From Candidatus Hydrogenedentota bacterium (GTDB lineage: Bacteria > Hydrogenedentota > Hydrogenedentia > Hydrogenedentales > JAEUWI01): a stretch of DNA of 13,729 nucleotides. The position numbers and the translations under genes are program-made. Where the stretch lies: contig JAUIKJ010000029.1 in NCBI GenBank assembly GCA_030430835.1, positions 1 to 13,729 on the forward strand. The letters are read 5' to 3'. The notes under the pieces were generated by a model, which was not told the DNA's origin, searched no databases, and worked only from the letters and a program-made list of their open reading frames with translations. Every line of letters begins with the position of its first letter. Position 1 is the first letter of the stretch. Of the stretch, positions 5,747 through 12,155 are shown piece by piece.

Positions 5747-7825
5747 ATGGATCGCAACTCCTTATTCGTCGCCTGCTTTGTATGCGCGCTTGTCTTCGCC
5801 GGCTGCGGGGGTGGTGTGCCGGAGGATGCGGTGCGGGTGTCGCTGGATGCGATGCCTTGGGAGACGGTGAAACGGGAGAACGCGTGGCGGCGCGCGGCGG
5901 TGTTTGGGGGCGGGGAAGCGGTGCGTATCGATCTGGTGGTGCCGGGGGGTGCGGAAGCGCTTCGGCTGGGGGTGTTGCCGCGGGGGATCGGTGAGGCACC
6001 GGTGCATGCGGCGGTCTTTCTGGAGGATCGGCCGCTGCTTCGTTTCGATGCGGCAGAGCCCTTGGCGTGGACGGACAAGCGGATCGCGTTTGAAGCGGCG
6101 GGTGTGGCGCGGCGCGCGAGCATCGTGCTGCAGAGCGACCGGGAATTCTGGGTCGGGCCGTGCGAGGTGGTGCCGGCACCGGCAACCGGCACGCCGCCGA
6201 ATGTGCTGGTCGTGATGATTGATACGCTGCGGCAGGATCATCTCTCGTGCTATGGCTATGCGCGCGCGACGTCGCCGGTGATTGATGCGCTGGCCGAGGA
6301 CGGGATTCGTTTCGACACGCTGGTACCGCAATCGTCGTGGACGCGGCCTTCGGTGGCGACACTGTTGACCGGGTGTTACCCGGGGACGCATGGGGCGATT
6401 GACCGGGACACACCGATGCGAGACGGCATGCCTTCGCTGGTGGAACACCTGCGCGACGGCGGCTATGAAACACACGCGATCATGATGAACCCGAGCGTGT
6501 TGCCGACGTGGAACATCGGGACGGACTTCGACCGGCTGGTGGATCTCGTGGCGCCGGTGGCGGAGGAAACGGATGACGGCATCGCGGTGCAGGCGGCGAT
6601 TGACACGATCGCGAACACCTCGGGACGGCCTTGGTTTCTGTACCTGCACCTGATGGGTCCGCATGATCCCTATCTCCCCCCCGCGCCCTACGATACGATG
6701 TTTTCCGGTGATGGTGATTATCCACCGGAGACGCAGGCGCTGGTGAATCAATACGACGGCGAGATCGCGTACACCGATGCGCAACTGGGCCGACTGTTCG
6801 CGGCGTTGAAGGGACGGGGGCTCTATGACGACACGCTGATCGTGGTGCTCTCGGACCATGGCGAGCAGTTTGGCGAGCACGGCGACATTGGGCACGGACA
6901 TTCGCTGTATCAGGAAGAGTTGCGCGTGCCCTTCGTGGTGAAGTTGCCCGGGCAGGCCCACGCTGGCACTTCGAAGGCCGCGTTGGTGGAGATGGCGGGT
7001 ATTGCGCCGACGCTGCTGGCGACCTTGGGGCTGCCTGCGGAACCGCGATTTCAGGGGGTGTCCTTCGCGGGGTTGCTTGCGGGTGACGCGGCAACGACGC
7101 AACTGGGCTATGCAGCACTGCATCTCGGCCGCAAGAGTATGGACATGGCGCGCAACACGACGGCGAAACTGATTCGCGATCACGCCTCCGACCGCATGGC
7201 GTATTTCAATCTTGTGCAGGACCCCCACGAACACGAAGCCGTCTCGCAGGCGTCCACAATTACGATGGATCTGAAGCGGCACGCGGTGCGCATGACGGCA
7301 CTGGGCGCGTCCGGGCTCAATATCCTTGTGACCGCGGGAGACGAGAATCCGGAGTCGGTGGAGGTGGTGTTGCGGGGCGTGTCGCCGGGTGATGTGCGTG
7401 TGGATTACTTCGCTGATTGTACCTCGGTCTCCGGCGACGCGTCGGAAAGTGTGGTGGCGCTGGACTTTCGTGCCTGCCATGCGGACCTGATTGGTGCGAA
7501 GACCTGGTTTGCTTCGGTGGAGCAGGACAGTGCGCAGATCATGGTGAACATTCCGGCGGACACGGCGGTGGGCGTGGCGTTGCGGCGCGACGGTGTGACG
7601 CTGGCGGAATTGCTGTGGGCGGGCGAAGGGCAGCGCCCGTTGGCTCCGGAGGAAGCCCTTGTGGGCAAGGACGTTCCGGCCAGTCCGGCCGACTTCGATC
7701 CCGCGCTGCTCCCACGCCGGTTTGGGGGCTACGTCTGGTATACGGCGGGACCAGAGCGCATTCGCGATGATGCCCTTGACCCGACCATGCTGCAGCAATT
7801 GGAGTCGCTCGGGTACCTGCGCTGA
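5747..7825 (+). CDS. Sulfatase/alkaline phosphatase-fold lipoprotein with Thr at the nucleophile position
   Basis: A predicted 692-residue lipoprotein: signal peptide with lipobox VFAGC (Cys20), then a beta-rich domain at about 25-143, a sulfatase-like catalytic domain at about 150-475, and an extra C-terminal region ending ESLGYLR, an ending common in such proteins. Metal-site features are present: IDTLRQDH (Asp159, Asp164), His301 and His306 in HLMGPHDPY, LSDHGE (Asp370, His371) and GHGH (His383, His385). Where true sulfatases have C/S-x-P-x-R, this protein reads T-R-P-S-V (Thr199 first, Val203 last). It therefore lacks the residue converted to formylglycine and the motif Arg. Thr nucleophiles are known elsewhere in this superfamily, in phosphatases and phosphotransferases, so a phospho-ester substrate is possible; activity is unproven. 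The ATG at 5747 is chosen over an upstream TTG (5705) because it begins the signal peptide directly. The ribosome site is weak. Its 3' end converges on pfkA, 21 bases away. Confidence 0.88.
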   Translation: MDRNSLFVACFVCALVFAGCGGGVPEDAVRVSLDAMPWETVKRENAWRRAAVFGGGEAVRIDLVVPGGAEALRLGVLPRGIGEAPVHAAVFLEDRPLLRFDAAEPLAWTDKRIAFEAAGVARRASIVLQSDREFWVGPCEVVPAPATGTPPNVLVVMIDTLRQDHLSCYGYARATSPVIDALAEDGIRFDTLVPQSSWTRPSVATLLTGCYPGTHGAIDRDTPMRDGMPSLVEHLRDGGYETHAIMMNPSVLPTWNIGTDFDRLVDLVAPVAEETDDGIAVQAAIDTIANTSGRPWFLYLHLMGPHDPYLPPAPYDTMFSGDGDYPPETQALVNQYDGEIAYTDAQLGRLFAALKGRGLYDDTLIVVLSDHGEQFGEHGDIGHGHSLYQEELRVPFVVKLPGQAHAGTSKAALVEMAGIAPTLLATLGLPAEPRFQGVSFAGLLAGDAATTQLGYAALHLGRKSMDMARNTTAKLIRDHASDRMAYFNLVQDPHEHEAVSQASTITMDLKRHAVRMTALGASGLNILVTAGDENPESVEVVLRGVSPGDVRVDYFADCTSVSGDASESVVALDFRACHADLIGAKTWFASVEQDSAQIMVNIPADTAVGVALRRDGVTLAELLWAGEGQRPLAPEEALVGKDVPASPADFDPALLPRRFGGYVWYTAGPERIRDDALDPTMLQQLESLGYLR

Positions 7826-7846
7826 GGCGGCGAACGAAGGGCCGGG

Positions 7847-8818
7847 TCAGCTTCCGAGAATTTGCGCCACCTTCAGCAGCTCGGGGTCGAATACGGTCCG
7901 ATTCTCCCAGGCTTCGGCGAGGGGCCTTAGGACGAGGCGGGTCCCTGAGATGCCGACCATTTGGCCGGTTTCCCCGGCGGCGAGGGCTTCCACGGCGCGG
8001 ATGCCCATGCGGCTGGCGAGGACACGATCAAAGGCAGTGGGGCTGCCGCCGCGCTGCAGGTGACCGAGCACCGTAACGCGCGTGTCCTTAAACTCGCTCT
8101 GTTCGGCCACGGCCTTGGCAATGTCGAAGGCATTGCCGGCATCGTCCCCTTCGGCCACGACGATGATCATCGATTGTTTCCCACGATCACGTCCATCGCG
8201 GATGGTCCGTATGACACTGTCGATGTTCGTTGGCTCTTCGGGGGTGAGTATGTCTTCCGAGCCGCCTGCGATGCCGGCGATCATGGCGATGTAGCCGCTG
8301 TGACGGCCCATGACTTCGAGGAAGAAGATGCGGTCGTGGGAGAAGGCGGTATCGCGCAGGCGGTCGATGGCTTCCATGGCGGTGTTCATGGCGGTGTCAA
8401 AGCCGATGGTGTAGTCGGTGCCGCCGATGTCGTTGTCGATGGTGCCGGGCAGGCCGATGCAGCGGATGCCGTGCTCGTCGTGCAGGGCTTGCGCGCCGCG
8501 GTAGGAACCGTCGCCACCGATGACGACCAGCCCTTCGATGCCGTGGGCGGCGAGTTGGCGTGCGGCCTGTGCGCGTCCCTCGGCGTCGTAGAATGCCTTG
8601 CATCGCGCGGAGTGCAGGAAGGTGCCGCCCTGCCGGATGATGCCGCCGACATCGCGCGGCCCGAGTTCACGGAGAGCACCGTCGATGAGGCCCTGGTAGC
8701 CGCGCTCAATGCCGAAGACGGTGAGCCCGGCATGGCTGCCGGCGCGGACCACTGCGCGAATGGCGGCGTTCATGCCGGGCGCATCGCCGCCGCTGGTGAG
8801 AACACCGATATGTTTCAT
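7847..8818 (-). CDS. pfkA: ATP-dependent 6-phosphofructokinase
   Basis: Cytosolic glycolytic kinase converting fructose 6-phosphate and ATP to fructose 1,6-bisphosphate. At 323 residues it matches the bacterial PfkA length and aligns end to end. Visible motifs: LTSGGDAPGMN at 7-17 (nucleotide site), GGDGS at 101-105, PGTIDND at 124-130 with catalytic Asp128, EVMGRHSGY near 168-176, and LGHLQRGGSP in the C-terminal half. Gly104 in GGDGS is the ATP-type residue; pyrophosphate-using relatives have Asp there. The ATG at 8818 has a strong GAGGGGG 5 bases upstream (8824-8830). It is the last gene of the three-gene unit, beginning 12 bases after the LysM gene stop. Its 3' end faces the sulfatase-like gene, with only 21 bases between and no clear terminator hairpin. 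Confidence 0.97.
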   Translation of the reverse strand: MKHIGVLTSGGDAPGMNAAIRAVVRAGSHAGLTVFGIERGYQGLIDGALRELGPRDVGGIIRQGGTFLHSARCKAFYDAEGRAQAARQLAAHGIEGLVVIGGDGSYRGAQALHDEHGIRCIGLPGTIDNDIGGTDYTIGFDTAMNTAMEAIDRLRDTAFSHDRIFFLEVMGRHSGYIAMIAGIAGGSEDILTPEEPTNIDSVIRTIRDGRDRGKQSMIIVVAEGDDAGNAFDIAKAVAEQSEFKDTRVTVLGHLQRGGSPTAFDRVLASRMGIRAVEALAAGETGQMVGISGTRLVLRPLAEAWENRTVFDPELLKVAQILGS

Positions 8819-8830
8819 GGGTTCCCCCTC

Positions 8831-11443
8831 TTAGCGCGCCTTGGTGTAGACCGTGAGTTTCTGGCGAATCTGCAGGACCGAGCGCTTGGTCAGCTTGTTC
8901 CACTTGAGCAGGTCGTCCAGTTTCACGCTGTATTTCTGGGCGATGGTGTAGGGGCTGTCGCCGCGGGCGACTGTATGGACGACCTTCTTCGTGCCCTTTG
9001 GCTGGCCCGGATCCATGGGGGCGGCGCTGGCTTCGTCCGCGGGGACATAGACGACGTACTGTTTGCCGCGGGCCAGTGCGGTGTTGTGGCGCAGGTTGTT
9101 CCATCGTTCGAAGTCGCGTTGGGCTACGCCGTATCGCTTCGCGATGGCGGCCGGCGTATCGCCGCGGGCGACGGTATGCACAATCTTCTGCGTGCCCTTT
9201 GGCTGGCCCGGATCGCGGGGCGCATCCGCTGCGGCGGCCGCAGTGGCGCCCTGTACCGGCGCGGAGACCAAGAGCTTGTCGCCAACGTCGATCCGCGAAC
9301 GCGAATTGAGATTGTTCCACTTGAGCAGATCGCTGAGGCGCACCCCATGTTTTGCGGCGATGAGCGAGGGGTTGTCGCCCGACTTGACGATGTGCACCTT
9401 GCGCTCGGCGGGTGCGGTGTCTGCCGTTTCCTCCACCGGGGCTTCGGGGCTCGCCTCCGGCGCCGACGCGGTCTCGGGCGTCTCGGACTCCGCCGCGGCC
9501 ATGGTCGCCGTGTCCTCCTCCGTCTCCATCCCTTCGTCGTCGTTCATCTCCGCTTCGGCGGGTTGCTCGACCACGGTCGACGAGACGGCGTCGCCGTCGG
9601 CGTCGTCCACCTGGGTCTCCGGTTCCACGGCGGCCAACTGGACCTCGGCCATACGGGCGCTGTTTGCGCCGGCCTTGCCGGCGGCTTCGAGGGCGCGGGC
9701 GCGCCACTCGGCCATGGCAGCGAGGGCGGAGGCCTCGATGCGGCGTCCCGCGTCGTCGAGGCGCTTGGCCTCATCGGCGAGCCGGCGCACCTCGTCGAGC
9801 AACCAGTCGCCACGGTACTGCGACTCGGCGACGGTATCGGTGATGTAGATGGACATGTAGTCATCACAACGGGCGAGGGTATCGCCGAGGGGTTCGAGGA
9901 AGGGTTCTTCGCTGCGTTCTTCCGCGGCACAGAGTGCGCGCACGATCTGGGCGAGGTCGTACAGTGCGGGGGCGGCGACATTGCGCGGCAGCTTGCCTTC
10001 GTGCCACTGGGCTTCCAGTTCGGGGAACTCGCGGAGCATCCCGAAGAAGACGGTGCGGTCGAGGCCCTTGTCGCGGGCCTTGGCCGCGGTACGCACCTGG
10101 TCGATGAGGCTTTGGGGCAGGTACTCGCGGTAGACCTTGTTCTCGGCGAAATGGCGGGCGAGGTTCAGCGCGCGGTTTGCCGCGGCCCGGCCGACGATTC
10201 CCCCCCCCACGCCGCTGAGGTAGCGCGGCTCGGGACCGACGTCGAACTGGACAACATTCGCAATGGGCTCGGGGGCGGGGAGCGCGTTGTTTGCGCCGTC
10301 GGCCAGGGCCAGTTCCCGAACCTTGGGAACTTCCATCTCGATACGACGGTCCTCGCCATCGGTCCACAGCACGATGAGCCAGCGGGCGCCACTGCGGAAA
10401 ACGGGTGCGTGTACATCGTCGCCGAGGCCGAGCATGCCGGTCTGCTCGACGCCTTGCAGGTGCTGTGCGAGGCCGTGCAGCCAGATGTAGGGTGCCTTGA
10501 GCGCTTCCTCGACAAAGGCCTCGGGATCGATGCCGATGCGTCGGGTGCCGAAGCCGATGTGGTTGATGAGTCCGGTGGCGAGTCCGGCTGCGCCGGTCTC
10601 CTCCAGGCGACCGGCGGAAACCGTCCATTCTTCGAATCCGGCGGCACTGGCGGCCTGGCGAATCTCCGCGAGGGCGCGCAGGCTGACATCGGGACCTTCG
10701 AGCACGATCTCGCGGACCGTATCGCCGAGGCCCGCGGCGAGGAGGCGATTGAATTCGGCCACGTCGCGCACGACGACAACGGCACCTCCGCTGCTGCCGG
10801 CATCGCGAATCGCGCGCACGGTACGCTTTACGCCCGGCACGTCGCCGGCGCTAACTTCCCAGTCGGCGACCATCGGCGCGAGGGCGGTCAGGTCAATCTC
10901 GTCGAGCATGGCGGCGTTCAGGCGAACAGTGACCCCGAAGCCACGCGATACGAAGAAGTTTACCTTGTCGACGAGGGCTGGGGCATCGGCGGAGAAGCGT
11001 ACGGCGTGGATGCCCGCGTGGCGGAGGGCCACGGTGGTCTGGGGATCCGGCTTCGGGTTGCGTGCGTAGACGGGCAGCATGCCCTCGTCGCGCGGGCGAT
11101 CGATCCGGCAAAAAGCGATCTCGTGGGCGACTTTGTCCGCGTTTCCCCCGCCGGCGATCTGGACTTTCGCATTGTAGTAGCCACGGCGTGGCGGCAGGTC
11201 TTCGATGGCCAGCCAGCGCGCGGCGGCGGCGCGCAGCGGCACATCCGGGAAGTTGCGCTTGAGCGCGGGGCCACCGTCGGCGGGCACGATGCGGATGTTC
11301 GCGTCGACGGTTTGGTCGGTGTCACTGCGCAGTTCGACGATGAGGGGGTCGTCGACATAGATGAAATTGAGTGGCTGGTCGGGCGCGACTTCGACTTCGA
11401 CCGGCGCGGCCAGCAGGAAACAGGCGATCAGAAGCGGGGTCAT
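8831..11443 (-). CDS. Large exported protein with three C-terminal LysM domains
   Basis: An 870-residue protein that I do not recognise as a named family. Residues 1-14 are hydrophobic and look like a short signal peptide or anchor, without the usual basic residues. Residues 25-115 look beta-rich. From about 135 to 375 it reads like a degenerate barrel followed by a strand-rich segment (VFRSGARWLIVLWTDGE), as found beside glycosidase barrels; catalytic residues are not evident. Residues 410-600 are helical and charged, 605-680 form an acidic Glu/Ala/Pro/Thr linker, and three LysM modules follow at about 682-726, 753-800 and 822-866, the last two each preceded by DPGQPKGT. LysM modules bind peptidoglycan or chitin-type N-acetylglucosamine polymers, so a cell-wall-attached role is inferred. 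The ATG at 11443 overlaps the upstream gene's TGA as ATGA, suggesting translational coupling. The open frame extends 22 residues further but loses the signal-like start. A 9-base G tract interrupts the middle. Confidence 0.82.
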   Translation of the reverse strand: MTPLLIACFLLAAPVEVEVAPDQPLNFIYVDDPLIVELRSDTDQTVDANIRIVPADGGPALKRNFPDVPLRAAAARWLAIEDLPPRRGYYNAKVQIAGGGNADKVAHEIAFCRIDRPRDEGMLPVYARNPKPDPQTTVALRHAGIHAVRFSADAPALVDKVNFFVSRGFGVTVRLNAAMLDEIDLTALAPMVADWEVSAGDVPGVKRTVRAIRDAGSSGGAVVVVRDVAEFNRLLAAGLGDTVREIVLEGPDVSLRALAEIRQAASAAGFEEWTVSAGRLEETGAAGLATGLINHIGFGTRRIGIDPEAFVEEALKAPYIWLHGLAQHLQGVEQTGMLGLGDDVHAPVFRSGARWLIVLWTDGEDRRIEMEVPKVRELALADGANNALPAPEPIANVVQFDVGPEPRYLSGVGGGIVGRAAANRALNLARHFAENKVYREYLPQSLIDQVRTAAKARDKGLDRTVFFGMLREFPELEAQWHEGKLPRNVAAPALYDLAQIVRALCAAEERSEEPFLEPLGDTLARCDDYMSIYITDTVAESQYRGDWLLDEVRRLADEAKRLDDAGRRIEASALAAMAEWRARALEAAGKAGANSARMAEVQLAAVEPETQVDDADGDAVSSTVVEQPAEAEMNDDEGMETEEDTATMAAAESETPETASAPEASPEAPVEETADTAPAERKVHIVKSGDNPSLIAAKHGVRLSDLLKWNNLNSRSRIDVGDKLLVSAPVQGATAAAAADAPRDPGQPKGTQKIVHTVARGDTPAAIAKRYGVAQRDFERWNNLRHNTALARGKQYVVYVPADEASAAPMDPGQPKGTKKVVHTVARGDSPYTIAQKYSVKLDDLLKWNKLTKRSVLQIRQKLTVYTKAR
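8958..9013 (-). repeat. Intragenic direct repeat, LysM module 3 side
   Basis: A 56-base stretch matching 9159-9214 at 51 of 56 positions by eye, including a perfect 24-base run (8990-9013). It encodes the DPGQPKGT linker and the start of the third LysM module (VVHTVARGD). The offset of 201 bases equals 67 codons. Confidence 0.8.
9159..9214 (-). repeat. Intragenic direct repeat, LysM module 2 side
   Basis: Partner of 8958-9013, with the identical 24-base run at 9191-9214. It encodes the DPGQPKGT linker and the start of the second LysM module (IVHTVARGD). The rest of the two modules has diverged much more. Confidence 0.8.
10200..10208 (-). repeat. Nine-base homopolymer (G on the coding strand) inside the LysM gene
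   Basis: Nine C on the plus strand, read as G on the coding strand within SGVGGGIVG (around residues 410-418). Gain or loss of one base would shift the frame before the acidic linker and all LysM modules. Confidence 0.9.
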
Positions 11444-12054
11444 AGGCCAACCAGGAAGGGATTGTGCCGGCGCTCCTGGCCGATGGTGGTGCTGGGGCCA
11501 TGGCCGCAATAGACCACCGTGTCGTCCGGGAGGGGCAGGAGTTTGGTCTTGATGGAATCAAGCAGCTGCTGGTGGTTGCCGCCGGGCAGGTCCGTGCGGC
11601 CGATTGAGCCGTTGAACAGGACATCCCCGGCGATCACGAACCCGTCTCCCACGAGGACCACATGGCCCGGGGCGTGGCCGGGGGCATGGAGAACCTTCAT
11701 TTCCACGGTGCCCACCTTGACGGTGTCGCCTTCGCGAACGAAACGGTCGGGCTCCGGCGAGGGGGCGACGTGCACGCCGAACATCATGCCCTGCTGTTCC
11801 AGCGCGTGGAGCAGGGGCAGGTCGTCCTCGTGGATGACCAAAGGTGCCCCGGTCGCCGCCATCATGGCGGCATTGCCCCCGCTGTGGTCGGCGTGGCAGT
11901 GGGTGTTGAAGATCATCGGGACCTTGAAGCCTTTGAGGGTATTGACGACCTCCGGTGAGGGCTCACCGGGATCGATGACGATGGCCTCGCCACTGTCCTT
12001 GATAACAATGCAGTTGGACTGAAACGGGCTGAGGGTATAGGACTCTATTTCCAA
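11440..12054 (-). CDS. Metallo-beta-lactamase-fold hydrolase, glyoxalase-II-like
   Basis: A 204-residue cytosolic hydrolase of the metallo-beta-lactamase fold, closest in style to small single-domain glyoxalase-II-type (GloB/YcbL-like) thioesterases. It has the full metal set: THCHADH (His52, His54, Asp56, His57), His127 in HAPGHAPGH, Asp144 in AGDVLF and His185 in CGHG. It lacks the extra C-terminal helical domain of classical glyoxalase II, so the substrate (S-lactoylglutathione-like, another thioester, or something else) is open. The start is TTG at 12054, supported by GGAG 8 bases upstream and by the beta-strand start MEIESYTL; the next in-frame ATG would delete the first strands. It is the first gene of the unit, and its TGA overlaps the LysM gene ATG. 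Position ahead of pfkA hints at a link to glycolytic by-products, an inference only. Confidence 0.9.
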   Translation of the reverse strand: MEIESYTLSPFQSNCIVIKDSGEAIVIDPGEPSPEVVNTLKGFKVPMIFNTHCHADHSGGNAAMMAATGAPLVIHEDDLPLLHALEQQGMMFGVHVAPSPEPDRFVREGDTVKVGTVEMKVLHAPGHAPGHVVLVGDGFVIAGDVLFNGSIGRTDLPGGNHQQLLDSIKTKLLPLPDDTVVYCGHGPSTTIGQERRHNPFLVGL

Positions 12055-12062
12055 GGTGCGTA

Positions 12063-12066
12063 CTCC
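12063..12066 (-). promoter_or_regulatory. Ribosome binding site supporting a TTG start
   Basis: GGAG on the minus strand, 8 bases before the TTG at 12054-12052. Since no ATG or GTG fits the conserved N-terminus, this site decides the start of the hydrolase gene. Confidence 0.55.
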
Positions 12067-12075
12067 AAAAGCGAA

Positions 12076-12104
12076 ATGCTAACCCCTGATGCTGGACGAA
12101 TCAA
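12076..12104 (-). promoter_or_regulatory. Possible sigma70-type promoter for the hydrolase-LysM-pfkA unit
   Basis: On the minus strand TTGATT (12104-12099) and TAGCAT (12081-12076) are separated by 17 bases, four of six matches each to the -35 and -10 consensus. A start near 12069 would leave a leader of about 15 bases with the GGAG site. It overlaps the possible opposite promoter. Confidence 0.3.
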
Positions 12105-12121
12105 CCCGGGGTCCGTAGAAT
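12093..12121 (+). promoter_or_regulatory. Possible sigma70-type promoter for the lyase gene
   Basis: TGGACG (12093-12098) and TAGAAT (12116-12121) are 17 bases apart, four and five of six matches to consensus. They lie about 35 bases before the ATG at 12156, which is preceded by the purine-rich GAGGGAGAGG ribosome site. Confidence 0.3.
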
Positions 12122-12155
12122 GAACGCGAAACCGGTAAATTCGAGGGAGAGGAAC

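Noticed and set aside
5551..5994. A small gene upstream of and overlapping the sulfatase-like gene
   Set aside because: The frame begins inside the hairpin repeat, has no ribosome site, and turns into Gly/Ala/Arg low complexity where it overlaps the real gene.
5762..7798. A 678-codon minus-strand frame opposite the sulfatase-like gene
   Set aside because: Arg/His-rich shadow without domains; the plus strand carries the lipobox and metal-site motifs.
7826..7846. A shared terminator between the convergent sulfatase-like gene and pfkA
   Set aside because: The 21-base gap has no inverted repeat with a T tract on either strand.
8958..9214. A CRISPR-like or mobile repeat
   Set aside because: Only two copies, in frame and inside a coding gene, explained by duplicated LysM modules and linkers.
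11444..11509. N-terminal extension of the LysM gene by 22 residues
   Set aside because: It overlaps the hydrolase gene further and places a Pro/His/Arg-rich stretch before the signal-like segment; the ATGA overlap start is better.
7961..11512. A 1183-codon open frame on the plus strand opposite the LysM gene and pfkA
   Set aside because: It is a by-product of GC-rich codon bias: its product is low-complexity Gly/Ala/Val/Asp/His without motifs, while the minus strand encodes clear pfkA and LysM domains with ribosome sites.
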